A stretch of DNA of 36,314 nucleotides, from the IMG/VR virus record IMGVR_UViG_3300042691_017324, positions 1 to 36,314 of that record. One strand, written 5' to 3'. Shown piece after piece: positions 22,835-30,950 of this stretch (its first letter is position 1; each line of letters starts with the position of its first letter). Below the pieces are notes generated by a model. It did not search any database and was not told where the DNA came from. It saw only the letters and a program-made list of their open reading frames with translations. The DNA comes from a virus. A program made the position numbers and the translations under genes.

Positions 22835-23415
22835 ATGTATTAGATTTAATAAATCAAAATCCCAGCACTGGAAGATCTTCTTCTCAAATTTTTACATACA
22901 AAGAGCTTTTTAAAAGATTCAATTTTAATTCAATTAATATAGTCGAAACAGGATGCATTAGAAACCCAAACGATTCTTGTGATGGATGGGGAACCGTTTT
23001 ATGGAAAAGGTGGGCAGACGCAAGCAATAGTTTTGTTTATTCTGTAGATAATAATTCTCACCATTTATTTAACTGTATGAGCGTTGTAAAATATTCTCCT
23101 AGAGTGTTTTATATACACAATGACTCAGTTGAATTTTTAAGAAATTTACCGCCTTCTTTTTCTATTCAATTTCTATTTTTAGATAGTTACGATTACGCTG
23201 GAGATGAAAAAAATAAAAAACTTGCGGCTGAACATCAATTAAGCGAAATTCAGGCGGCAGAAAAAAATCTTAAACATAATTCTTTGATTTTAATTGACGA
23301 TATTTTTAATACCACATCATTTCAAGGTAAAGGAGAATTATCTATACCTTATTTATTAAATAAGAAGTGGAAAATTATTAACTATTCAGACACTCAAATA
23401 CTGTTATCAAAATGA
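22831..23415 (+). CDS. Class I SAM-dependent methyltransferase-like protein
   Basis: A 194-residue Rossmann-like protein. NIVETGCIRN (about 36-45) is motif I, VYSVDNNSHH about 65-75 carries the acidic motif II residue, and IQFLFLDSYDYAG (about 110-122) followed by LILIDDIF (about 151-158) are the later strands. Such proteins are often encoded with glycosyltransferases and methylate sugars. The loop of motif I is longer than usual. Overlaps both neighbours by 4 bases. Confidence 0.65.
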   Translation: MNVLDLINQNPSTGRSSSQIFTYKELFKRFNFNSINIVETGCIRNPNDSCDGWGTVLWKRWADASNSFVYSVDNNSHHLFNCMSVVKYSPRVFYIHNDSVEFLRNLPPSFSIQFLFLDSYDYAGDEKNKKLAAEHQLSEIQAAEKNLKHNSLILIDDIFNTTSFQGKGELSIPYLLNKKWKIINYSDTQILLSK

Positions 23416-24209
23416 TACATATTATCTATAGAACTTGCGAGAAGTTTAACCCAACAAATGGAAGTCGCCCAAGCTGGTGTCAAGACAAAGAATTTAAAAA
23501 TAAATGCCTTAAATCTTTAGCGTCTGGATTAAAAGATCAAGAATATAAATTTATAGTTATTGGCGACAAATTAAGTCAAGAATCTATAAATGGAATTAAA
23601 TCTATAATCCCAAACGCTGATATTCGCAATTTTGAAGAAGGTCTTGGTAATCAAAAAAGTTTATTTCAATCTTATTATGCCGCAGATTCTTTAAAAGAAG
23701 ACAAAGACGTAGTTTTCTTTTGCGAGGATGATTATCTATTTTTGCCTAATTGGTTTAAAAACATGAGCTATTTCTTCACAAATATAGCTAACAAATGCGA
23801 ATATTCATTTTATCATCCCACTGATTATCCAGATCAATATAGAGATGATAGGACAAGAAGAGGGTATTTGTTTCTGAATCCAAATGGCGGCTGGTATAGA
23901 GAAGTTGACAGCACAACTTGCACCAAAGCTTGTTTAATTAAAACTTATAAGAAGTACGCCGAATTAATGAAAGATTGTGCAATAAGAAAGAAAATAGGAT
24001 ACAATCAGCAAGCTGAACCAGTTTATGATTCCACCGGAGCAGATGATGGTAGATTATCTGAAATATTCGGTCATAAAAACGCTATGGGATATATTAAATT
24101 GACTCAAACTGCTTTTTGCTTTAGCCCAATTCCCGGCGACTCCGCTCATGTTCACGAAGGTACGACAAGTTATTTTATCGACTGGAAAAATATTTATAAT
24201 AATATTTAA
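23412..24209 (+). CDS. Glycosyltransferase-like protein (GT-A type)
   Basis: A 265-residue protein. HIIYRTCEKFNP opens a GT-A-like Rossmann half; VVFFCEDDYLFLPNW (about 98-112) contains an EDDY motif in the place of the metal-binding DxD. Later Trp/Tyr/His-rich loops (HPTDYPDQYRDDRTRRGY) would form the acceptor site. No membrane segment. Donor and acceptor unknown; part of the glycan cassette. Confidence 0.66.
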   Translation: MIHIIYRTCEKFNPTNGSRPSWCQDKEFKNKCLKSLASGLKDQEYKFIVIGDKLSQESINGIKSIIPNADIRNFEEGLGNQKSLFQSYYAADSLKEDKDVVFFCEDDYLFLPNWFKNMSYFFTNIANKCEYSFYHPTDYPDQYRDDRTRRGYLFLNPNGGWYREVDSTTCTKACLIKTYKKYAELMKDCAIRKKIGYNQQAEPVYDSTGADDGRLSEIFGHKNAMGYIKLTQTAFCFSPIPGDSAHVHEGTTSYFIDWKNIYNNI

Positions 24210-24218
24210 TAAATAAAT

Positions 24219-24830
24219 ATGACTCTTCTTACTTACCACGATGCTAATTACAAATCTTTAGCGAATGCGACAAATCCTATTATAAAAAAATATTGCGAAA
24301 AACATAATTATGTATTTAGATCAAGAAACGAACCTTATTTAGCTCAAGGCAGACCTAGTTCTTGGGCTAAAATAAATGCAATCAAAGAAGAGTTTGAAAA
24401 AACTAGCGATTGGATTTTTTGGATAGACACAGATGCGGCAATAACGAATCATCAAGTAAAAATAGAAAATATTATTGATGAAAATTATAATAGTATTTTT
24501 TCTCCAGATGGTTGTGAATGGATAAGTGCTTGTTGCTTTGCGATAAAAAAAACAAATGATTCAATAAAATTATTAAATAAAATATGGGATCAACCAAATG
24601 AAGTAATAAATCATTGTTGGTGGGAAAATCTCGCCTTAATGAAAGTCCTTGAAAACGATTCTGATTTAAGAAAAACTTGTAAAATAATTGAATATAAAAA
24701 AATATTTTCTCAAATACAGAACTGGAATAAAGGAGATTTCATAATGCATATTGGAGGAGGATTAAGAGTAGGTGAAAAAAAGGCTGATATGATGAATCAT
24801 TTTTTAAATTCTAATTCAATTGTTTATTAA
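24219..24830 (+). CDS. Glycosyltransferase, GT34/GMA12-MNN10-like
   Basis: A 203-residue protein. SSWAKINAIKEEFEKTSDWIFWIDTDAAITN (about 47-77, read in parts) contains the WIDTDA DxD motif of GT34-type enzymes, and later HCWWENLALM and MHIGGG match the usual histidine-containing segments. GT34 family members add galactose, mannose or xylose. Its stop is directly followed by a GTG start. Confidence 0.76.
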   Translation: MTLLTYHDANYKSLANATNPIIKKYCEKHNYVFRSRNEPYLAQGRPSSWAKINAIKEEFEKTSDWIFWIDTDAAITNHQVKIENIIDENYNSIFSPDGCEWISACCFAIKKTNDSIKLLNKIWDQPNEVINHCWWENLALMKVLENDSDLRKTCKIIEYKKIFSQIQNWNKGDFIMHIGGGLRVGEKKADMMNHFLNSNSIVY

Positions 24831-25574
24831 GTGAATAAAATTGGAATTATAAGACCTTGTAAAATTGGAGATTTGATAATATCTTTACCTATAGGCAAAT
24901 ATTATTTTAATAAAGGATACGAGATATATTGGCCTATCATGTCTAAATACTATCAGATGTTTCATGAAGTTGCTGGGCATTATATAAATTTTATTCCAAT
25001 AACAAACTTAGATTTTTTTGTCGTAAATAGCGCAAAGCAAGAATTGATTGATAGAAAAGTTTCAAATATATTGAATTTAACATTCAACGTTGGAACATTT
25101 AACGATGTTAATTCTTTGAATTTTGCCTCATCAAATTTATCTTTCGATCAATTTATTTATAAACTAGCAAACGTGCCTTTCGATCAAAAATGGAATTTAG
25201 ATATAAAAAGAAATGTAATTGAAGAAGAAAAGGCTTATAAATCTTTAGTTAAAAATAACGAATATTCTGTTTGCCATTTCGAAGTAGATTATAATAAATA
25301 TGGATGGCAAAAAGGTAAACAAACAAGAGATGGATATTTTAATCTTTGCAAAAATAAAATAAAAAATCAAATCATAGAGATAAACAAAGCGCAAAATATA
25401 AAAAATATTTTTTATTGGTTAAAAATATTAGAAAATTCAAAGCAACTATTTCTTGTTGATAGTAGCATTTTAAACTTAATTGAAGGATTAAATATTAATA
25501 CAGAAAAATATATCTTATTAAGATCAAGCAAAAAAGAAACTCCAATTATTAAAAACAACTGGAATATAATATAA
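24831..25574 (+). CDS. Heptosyltransferase-like (GT9-type) protein
   Basis: A 247-residue protein with a GTG start, chosen because it directly abuts the previous stop and restores the expected opening: IGIIRPCKIGDLIISLPIGK, the GT9-like K-x-GD-L-I-S-x-P motif. A conserved late segment FLVDSSILNLIEGL corresponds to the D-S/T region. C-terminal ETPIIKNNWNII recurs as a relic at 26236-26311. Overall shorter than bacterial heptosyltransferases. A second member of the type lies at 2456 on the other strand. Confidence 0.66.
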   Translation: MNKIGIIRPCKIGDLIISLPIGKYYFNKGYEIYWPIMSKYYQMFHEVAGHYINFIPITNLDFFVVNSAKQELIDRKVSNILNLTFNVGTFNDVNSLNFASSNLSFDQFIYKLANVPFDQKWNLDIKRNVIEEEKAYKSLVKNNEYSVCHFEVDYNKYGWQKGKQTRDGYFNLCKNKIKNQIIEINKAQNIKNIFYWLKILENSKQLFLVDSSILNLIEGLNINTEKYILLRSSKKETPIIKNNWNII

Positions 25575-25581
25575 TTTAAAA

Positions 25582-26235
25582 ATGAAAATAACTATTTATA
25601 AAGGAGATAGAGAAGACGTATTAAAAGACATTGCTCAAATTAAAAATGGTATTTGTGCGGAAATTGGAGTTTTAGAAGGATATTATTCAAAAAAAATCTT
25701 AGAACAAAATCCTAAAACTCTTTATTTAATTGACGTTTGGATGCCTCTTAAAAATTATGAAGATATAACTAACAATATTAATTACCCAAATGCATTCGCA
25801 AAAGTAAAAAATATGTCAGATTCTTACGCAAATAAATGCGTAATGATTAAAGAAACGTCTATTGAAGCTTCTAAGAATTTTAAAAATAATTTTTTTGATT
25901 TTATTTATATAGACGCGAATCATTGTTATGAAGAAATAAAAAAAGATATTCTTGCATGGTTTCCAAAAGTAAAAAATGGAGGAGTTTTAAGCGGTCACGA
26001 TTATTTAAAATTTAATTGGGAAGAAAATAAAAATTTTTTAAAAAATGGAAAAGACGTATTTCTATATACAGAAAATAAAATAGTAAAAATTGGTGGAGAA
26101 GAATGCAAAAATAAAGAAAATAAATTCGGCGTATTTGGAGTTAATCCTGCTGTAAATGAATTTTGTATAGAAAATAATTATGAATTAAATATAACGAATG
26201 AATTAAGCGCAAATTGGTGGATAGTTAAAAAATAA
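25582..26235 (+). CDS. Class I SAM-dependent methyltransferase
   Basis: A 217-residue protein. Motif I AEIGVLEGYYS (26-36), motif II LYLIDVW (47-53), FFDFIYIDANHCYEEIKKDI (about 109-128) and KVKNGGVLSGHDY (about 132-144) are those of Rossmann methyltransferases commonly placed in glycan gene clusters. Likely a sugar O-methyltransferase, by context. The relic of a GT9-like gene follows immediately. Confidence 0.8.
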   Translation: MKITIYKGDREDVLKDIAQIKNGICAEIGVLEGYYSKKILEQNPKTLYLIDVWMPLKNYEDITNNINYPNAFAKVKNMSDSYANKCVMIKETSIEASKNFKNNFFDFIYIDANHCYEEIKKDILAWFPKVKNGGVLSGHDYLKFNWEENKNFLKNGKDVFLYTENKIVKIGGEECKNKENKFGVFGVNPAVNEFCIENNYELNITNELSANWWIVKK

Positions 26236-26311
26236 AAAATATTTATTGATAAAAGCTTTAGATCGTCCAAAAGGAATGCCAATAATAAAAAATAACTGGA
26301 GAATTATTTAA
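26236..26311 (+). pseudogene. Remnant of a GT9-like gene (C-terminal end only)
   Basis: This 75-base gap has a frame that encodes KYLLIKALDRPKG and then MPIIKNNWRII followed by TAA (26309-26311). The same C-terminal design ends the GT9-like gene at 25574 (EKYILLRSSKKE and TPIIKNNWNII). No start codon in frame precedes it: a TAG lies at 26222-26224, inside the methyltransferase. It looks like the tail of a second GT9-like gene whose body has been deleted or replaced by the methyltransferase. Alternatively the tail was copied as a recombination footprint. Confidence 0.75.
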
Positions 26312-26937
26312 TGAGCAATTATCAAGCTGTTATCACTAGATATAATGAAGATATTGAGTGGGTTAAGACGTTCGATGACTATATAGTATTTAATAAAGGA
26401 AGCAATATAGGAATAAATCAAGAAATCTTAAATAGGACATATAATTTGCCTAATCTTGGAATAGATGTAGAAGTAATTTTGCGTTATATTACGACGCATT
26501 ATAATTATTTACCCAGTAAAGTAGCATTTTGTCAGGGTAATTATTTTGATCATTATCAATTAACTCTTAATGAATTCAAGCATCAATTATTAACGCTACA
26601 AAACGGACATAGTATTTTAAATTATAATTACAATAGATATGGAGAAATTAATAGCAATAAACCCTCATTTAATATTGAAGAATGGCCTCCAAATCGTAAA
26701 TTAGAAAATTATAAGCCACAATATAATCTGGAAAACTGGTGGAAAGAATTATCTGGAGAAGCGTATGTCCAAAAACAAATGGTTTTTTGGGGTAGTATAT
26801 TTTGCGTCGATAAAACTTTAATTCATAGAAGACCGTTATCTTTTTATAATAAAATGCATCAATACTACATTAAAAATTTAAATCCAGTAGAAACTCATTT
26901 TGCAGAAAGATCATGGGTAAATATATTTAAAATTTAA
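26311..26937 (+). CDS. DUF3431-like protein
   Basis: A 208-residue protein with the DUF3431 features: ITRYNEDIEWVKTFDDYIVFNKGS (about 8-31), NLPNLGIDVEVILRYITTHYNYLP (about 44-67) and VAFCQGNYFDH (about 71-81). This family is common in glycan and capsule loci; the catalytic role is not established. The start overlaps the TAA of the GT9 relic (TAATG). Confidence 0.78.
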   Translation: MSNYQAVITRYNEDIEWVKTFDDYIVFNKGSNIGINQEILNRTYNLPNLGIDVEVILRYITTHYNYLPSKVAFCQGNYFDHYQLTLNEFKHQLLTLQNGHSILNYNYNRYGEINSNKPSFNIEEWPPNRKLENYKPQYNLENWWKELSGEAYVQKQMVFWGSIFCVDKTLIHRRPLSFYNKMHQYYIKNLNPVETHFAERSWVNIFKI

Positions 26938-26939
26938 AA

Positions 26940-27986
26940 ATGAAAAATATTATATATACAATTGTAGATAAAAACTTTTATAAGCTATTCAAATATTTTT
27001 ATTACTCTTTAAGAAGATACGATTCTGAAACTAAGCTCGTTTGCATAACTCCGACAGATTTAGAAATAAAATTTAAAGATGTTATCCAATACAAAAGAGA
27101 TGATTTTGATTTTAAATATTTTGGCAAATACAAAATAATTGAATGGTCTGAATTTGATATGCATGACAACTATGTTTATTTAGATACTGATATACTATTT
27201 TTAGAAAATCCAAAAGATTTATTTATTGAAATTGAAAAAGATAAAAATAGAATCCATTCTGTTATAGAAAATTATTCAATCAACAATGCGGACGAACATT
27301 TCAATTTTAATAAAACCATATTTGAAAAAGACACACCTTCTTTCAACGCTGGAAATTTTGGTTTTCATAAAAGTTTAAAATCTAAAATTAAAGAGTTTAT
27401 TGAATATACAGAAAAAAATAAAGAAAAAGCGATATTTTTCGATCAACCTTTATTAAATGTTTTTTTTCACGATTTGATAAATGATAGCTTTTCAAAACAT
27501 ATAGAACTTTTTGAATTTGTGAAACCAATAAAACCTAAATTAATTCATCTTTTAGGATCTTTGTATGATATTGGAGGCAAAAGTCAAACATATAAAAAAT
27601 ATTTACGAAAAGAGTCTCGCGGTGATATTTTATTTCATTTACCTCAAAAATCAAATATTGGATTATTTAATTGTGGAGATTATTTTGAAAATGAATCCAT
27701 AAAACTTATGAGAGAAACAAGAAAAAAAGAAATAAATGTATTTAAAAATAATTACACAGTAAATAATGAATTTTACGATTACATTTATATAGACAGTGCT
27801 TCAAGCGTAAATGAATTAGTGGATATAATAAGAAAAATTTATCCAAAAGTCAAAGGCGGCGGTATTATAGCTTCAGTTATGGGAGGAGAAGCAGGAAAAA
27901 ACGCTTTAAAAAACTTTATTACGAAATCAGGGCTTGACTTCTTTCAATGTTATGAAGATGATGTGTTCTTTACGATAAAGCTATGA
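26940..27986 (+). CDS. GT8-like glycosyltransferase fused to a half methyltransferase
   Basis: A 348-residue protein. Residues 1-215 form a GT8/glycogenin-like domain: IIYTIVDKNFYKLFKYFYYSL at the start, VYLDTDILFLENP with DxD at 82-84, SFNAGNFGFHKS about 138-149 and DQPLLNVFF about 164-172. Residues 266-348 read like the C-terminal half of the neighbouring methyltransferase (FYDYIYIDSASS at 278-289, KVKGGGIIASVMGG, final FFTIKL). Its motif I is not recognisable in the linker (SNIGLFNCGDYFEN is a poor match), so methyl transfer is doubtful. It overlaps the next gene by 4 bases. Confidence 0.76.
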   Translation: MKNIIYTIVDKNFYKLFKYFYYSLRRYDSETKLVCITPTDLEIKFKDVIQYKRDDFDFKYFGKYKIIEWSEFDMHDNYVYLDTDILFLENPKDLFIEIEKDKNRIHSVIENYSINNADEHFNFNKTIFEKDTPSFNAGNFGFHKSLKSKIKEFIEYTEKNKEKAIFFDQPLLNVFFHDLINDSFSKHIELFEFVKPIKPKLIHLLGSLYDIGGKSQTYKKYLRKESRGDILFHLPQKSNIGLFNCGDYFENESIKLMRETRKKEINVFKNNYTVNNEFYDYIYIDSASSVNELVDIIRKIYPKVKGGGIIASVMGGEAGKNALKNFITKSGLDFFQCYEDDVFFTIKL

Positions 27987-28354
27987 ACGAAAAGATAACT
28001 AAAAGAATAATTGAGCAAAATCCTAAAATCTTCGCGCCGAATTTCTATTTTGAATGCGACGATGGCTGGGCAGATATTATTTTTAATCTGTGCAAAGAGC
28101 TTCAGCAAGAAATAGACAACTCAGGCTGCGAACAAGTGGTCGCCGCCCAAGTTAAAGAAAAATTTGCAGGACTTCGATTTTATGCTTCTGGCGGCAGCGA
28201 AAAGACTAGTCAGATAATTGATAAGTACAGCAAGCTCTCAACTGAAACTTGCGAAGTAACTGGCGGCAGAGGTTATATCTGCGAAAAACACGATTGGTAC
28301 AAGACTCTTTGTCCTGAAGCTGCGCTTCTCCTTGGGTTTAAGAGGTGCAAGTGA
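27983..28354 (+). CDS. Conserved phage protein with zinc-site-like cysteines
   Basis: A 123-residue protein. The pattern CDDGWADIIFNLC, then QVKEKFAGLRFYASGG and a late CEVTGGRGYICEKHDW..LC is of a small protein seen in many phages; the cysteines and histidine at the end probably bind a metal. Function unknown. Confidence 0.72.
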   Translation: MNEKITKRIIEQNPKIFAPNFYFECDDGWADIIFNLCKELQQEIDNSGCEQVVAAQVKEKFAGLRFYASGGSEKTSQIIDKYSKLSTETCEVTGGRGYICEKHDWYKTLCPEAALLLGFKRCK

Positions 28355-28371
28355 GAAATTTACTCTTTCTT

Positions 28372-28392
28372 GAAGAATTTTCTTGATTCTTC
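28372..28392. repeat. Inverted repeat between 28354 and the cytosine methyltransferase gene
   Basis: GAAGAAT, seven bases, ATTCTTC: a 7-base perfect inverted repeat in the 70-base gap. No T run follows directly, so it is a weak terminator candidate at best. It may be a processing or regulatory hairpin. Confidence 0.35.
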
Positions 28393-28424
28393 GCCTTTTA
28401 TGCCGTAAGTTCATTTCAAGACTT

Positions 28425-29114
28425 ATGAAATTACTTGATTTATTTTGTTGCGCTGGCGGAGCAAGCATGGGCTATAGCCAAGCTGGATTTGAGGTAACTG
28501 GAGTTGATATTAAAGATCAGCCCAGTTATCCTTTTAAATTTATTAAAGGAGATGTTTTAGAAATCTTGAAAGACAAAGAATTTCTCAATTCTTTTGACGT
28601 TATTCACGCTTCACCTCCTTGTCAGGGGTATAGCAGCGCGACAAAGCCAGATTCAATTTATGTTCATTATTCCCAAGGCAAAGATACTCCTAAATTAATT
28701 GAGCCAGTTCGCACCGCATTAATTAACACTGGTAAATATTATATTATTGAGAATGTAGCTGGAGCAAAAGAATATCTTATAGAACCGTTTAAATTAACTG
28801 GTTATATGTTTAATATGCCAATTGAAAGAACGCGATATTTTGAATGTAATTTTCCTGTTGCAGAGTTAAAAAGTATAACTAAACGTGGATATTCTAAAAA
28901 ATATGCCGAAGATAATGGAATAGATTATCGCGATATGAGTGTGACTGGAAAAAGCCGCCGTAAAGGATCAATCGATGTTTGGCGTAAGGTTATGGATATG
29001 CCTTGGGCAGGTCGCGGTTGGGAGCTAACCGAAGCTATTCCTCCAGCTTATACTAAATACATTGGTGAACAACTTTTAAAATATGAAAGCAATCTTAGAA
29101 TTCAATTTACCTGA
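28425..29114 (+). CDS. C5-cytosine-specific DNA methyltransferase
   Basis: From 28425 it is 229 residues; an ATG at 28383 in frame would add 14 residues with no similarity to the family. Motif I LLDLFCCAGGASMG (3-16), motif IV ASPPCQGYS (62-70, catalytic C66) and motif VI IENVAGA (108-114) are clear, as is RTRYFEC (motif VIII-like). It is shorter than typical Dcm/HhaI enzymes, with a small target-recognition region. Methylation of phage DNA to avoid host restriction is the usual role. No cognate endonuclease adjoins it. Confidence 0.92.
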   Translation: MKLLDLFCCAGGASMGYSQAGFEVTGVDIKDQPSYPFKFIKGDVLEILKDKEFLNSFDVIHASPPCQGYSSATKPDSIYVHYSQGKDTPKLIEPVRTALINTGKYYIIENVAGAKEYLIEPFKLTGYMFNMPIERTRYFECNFPVAELKSITKRGYSKKYAEDNGIDYRDMSVTGKSRRKGSIDVWRKVMDMPWAGRGWELTEAIPPAYTKYIGEQLLKYESNLRIQFT

Positions 29115-29307
29115 AGATCAGAGACAGTTCGAAATGGCTAATCAGGCTGCTGATATGGTCGCTGCTATTGGTCATTTTGAAGATAGACTACGAAGCTATA
29201 TAAAATACGGCCACGAATTTAAATCTGCAAATGAAGCTCTTGAATCTATTCGCGCTCTTTTGCATGAAGAAATTAACCTTCGACGCATAAATATACATGA
29301 CTGCTGA
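29083..29307 (+). CDS. Small conserved phage protein
   Basis: A 74-residue helical protein beginning MKAILEFNLPEDQRQFEMA, a pattern common in phages. It overlaps the methyltransferase by 32 bases and the next gene by 11. Function unknown. Confidence 0.66.
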   Translation: MKAILEFNLPEDQRQFEMANQAADMVAAIGHFEDRLRSYIKYGHEFKSANEALESIRALLHEEINLRRINIHDC

Positions 29308-29584
29308 TATACAAAAAGAAATAGTTAAACTCTCTGAACAGTGGTACGAACTTATTAGTAGCAATCATCATAAAGATAAAGATTGCCATTGGTACATAGA
29401 AACGCGCTGGTCTTATGGCGAGCAACCTGAGTTTCGAGTGTTGCATCATGGCTATATTACTGATGACATAGAAATTGCCTGTGACTCTTATGATACGGCA
29501 CTAATGGAATTGCGAACTATTATTAAACGAGCTATTGAAAGAGAAAAAGAATTAGAAAAACTACCAAATTCTAATGTCTGGTAA
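29297..29584 (+). CDS. Hypothetical phage protein
   Basis: A 95-residue protein with a helical start and C-terminus and a beta middle (HWYIETRWSYGEQPEFRVLHH). No family recognised. Ends 11 bases into the pseudopilin gene. Confidence 0.6.
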   Translation: MTADIQKEIVKLSEQWYELISSNHHKDKDCHWYIETRWSYGEQPEFRVLHHGYITDDIEIACDSYDTALMELRTIIKRAIEREKELEKLPNSNVW

Positions 29585-29990
29585 ATCTAAAGGGTTTACT
29601 TTAATAGAAATAGTGTTGGCGACAGTGATATTATTATCATTGATCGCCGCGCTTGTTATTAACTTTGATTCTTTAAGAGGAGATCAATACAAAGAAGCGA
29701 AAGAGAATCTCAAAACATTTCTAATAAATAAACGTCATCAAGCCGCATATCATCAAAAAGAGCTTGAGCTATCTTTCTCTGAAGATTATACGATTAATTC
29801 AATTGAAAATCCTGACGAGCTTGCGGCGATAACTAACGATTTAAAAATAATAGAAACTTCCGCGACAAAAATCGTTTTTTTTCTTGACGGCACAATTGAA
29901 GAAAGCTATATTATCACCAGTTCTAATGATGGAAAAGTAACTAATACTTTTCGTATAAACGTCATTGGAAAAATAGACTACGATAAATAA
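29574..29990 (+). CDS. Type IV pilin/pseudopilin-like protein
   Basis: A 138-residue protein with a textbook prepilin leader: short basic MSGKSKG (1-7), then FTLIEIVLATVILLSLIAAL, with E12 at the fifth mature position and a 20-residue hydrophobic helix. Cleavage after G7 and N-methylation of F8 would need a host prepilin peptidase. The rest is a small alpha/beta domain as in GspH/PilE-type minor pseudopilins. In a phage this could jam or alter pili that serve as receptors. No other pilus gene is present. Confidence 0.82.
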   Translation: MSGKSKGFTLIEIVLATVILLSLIAALVINFDSLRGDQYKEAKENLKTFLINKRHQAAYHQKELELSFSEDYTINSIENPDELAAITNDLKIIETSATKIVFFLDGTIEESYIITSSNDGKVTNTFRINVIGKIDYDK

Positions 29991-29993
29991 TTT

Positions 29994-30575
29994 ATGTTAA
30001 AGATAAAAATCTGGATGCGCGGTACTATGGAATACAGTCGCGACACTATCGCTGGCCCTATGCCTGATCAAACTAAAGAAATGTTTGAGGAAATGTTCAT
30101 TGAAAGCGATGAATGTTATTCTGGGGGAGACGTTTATGAGACTTGTCCTTATTTTGATTTTGAGGATGGTAGAGATGATATAAAAGTATATCTAGGCGGT
30201 GACGAATACATTCAAAATCACGAAGAACCTTTCTTTGAAACATCAGATTGGAATCAATTTAAATTTGAAGAAGGTGGTGGTTGTAATTATGTACCGCAAG
30301 AACCCGACAATGTAGGCGAAGTAAATATTTGGTGGTCTCATGATATGAAATTTAATTATATTTATTATTGGAGTGAGATTACAGAATTTGATCCTAAGAA
30401 ACTAAGCATTCAATATGGAGTCGATCAACGTGGTAAAAAATATCTTGAAGATATAATGTATGATGGCGAATGCCCTGATGATTATCATGATCATGGCGAT
30501 ACAGGATATGGATATGATGGCCCAGATTTTATCTATCATCCAGATCAAAAATTTGCTGAAGAGGAAGAAAACTGA
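29994..30575 (+). CDS. Very acidic hypothetical protein
   Basis: A 193-residue protein, rich in Asp, Glu, Tyr and Trp with few Lys/Arg, for example FEDGRDDIKVYLGGDEY and the final HPDQKFAEEEEN. No domain recognised. The charge and surface aromatic residues recall DNA-mimic anti-restriction proteins, a weak resemblance. Starts 3 bases after the pseudopilin stop. Confidence 0.68.
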   Translation: MLKIKIWMRGTMEYSRDTIAGPMPDQTKEMFEEMFIESDECYSGGDVYETCPYFDFEDGRDDIKVYLGGDEYIQNHEEPFFETSDWNQFKFEEGGGCNYVPQEPDNVGEVNIWWSHDMKFNYIYYWSEITEFDPKKLSIQYGVDQRGKKYLEDIMYDGECPDDYHDHGDTGYGYDGPDFIYHPDQKFAEEEEN

Positions 30576-30581
30576 TATAAT
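30553..30581 (+). promoter_or_regulatory. Extended -10 promoter candidate before the exported protein
   Basis: TTGCTG (30553-30558), a 17-base spacer and a perfect TATAAT (30576-30581) preceded by TGA (extended -10). Predicted start at 30588 is the A of the second ATG of the next gene. The TGA is also the stop of the acidic-protein gene. Confidence 0.5.
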
Positions 30582-30587
30582 ATGAGC

Positions 30588-30950
30588 ATGAATCGCAAAG
30601 GTTTTTTTAAGACTCTATTCGGAGGCTTTGTTGCTGCCTCTGCCGCGCCATCTCTAGTTAAAGCAGCAGAGACTCCTCAACCGCCAAAAGATTTAGCACT
30701 CGGTAGAGAAGCTTTAAGAATTGACGAACATGGCAACGTTGGATTAGGAACTAATATGCCTACAACTAAACTCCATGTTGAAGGTATTATTTTTCATATT
30801 AATGATCGAATGTTAGAAATGGCAGGAGATGAGAATGGTAATTTTAAAATAAAATGGTTAAATCCGAAAGAAAACGAAACCGCTAACACTATCGTAATCC
30901 ATAAACCAAAGGATGATCCGTGGAAGATGAATTTGAAGCGGATCAGCTAA
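30588..30950 (+). CDS. Exported protein with tail-fibre-like repeat
   Basis: A 120-residue protein; two extra residues arise if the ATG at 30582 is used. Its N-terminus NRKGFFKTLFGGFVAASAAPSLVKAAE is Tat-like: Arg-Lys-Gly-Phe-Phe-Lys, a hydrophobic Ala-rich core, AxA-type end (read in parts). LRIDEHGNVGLGTNMPTTKLHVEG is the repeat seen in phage tail-fibre and bacterial surface proteins (GNVGIGT-x-P-TKLHV). An export signal on a fibre-type domain is unexpected for a virion protein; it may be surface-displayed or periplasmic. Confidence 0.68.
   Translation: MNRKGFFKTLFGGFVAASAAPSLVKAAETPQPPKDLALGREALRIDEHGNVGLGTNMPTTKLHVEGIIFHINDRMLEMAGDENGNFKIKWLNPKENETANTIVIHKPKDDPWKMNLKRIS

Noticed and set aside
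28355-28424. Promoter for the cytosine methyltransferase
   Set aside because: TTGATT-like and TTGAAG hexamers are present but no matching -10 at proper spacing.
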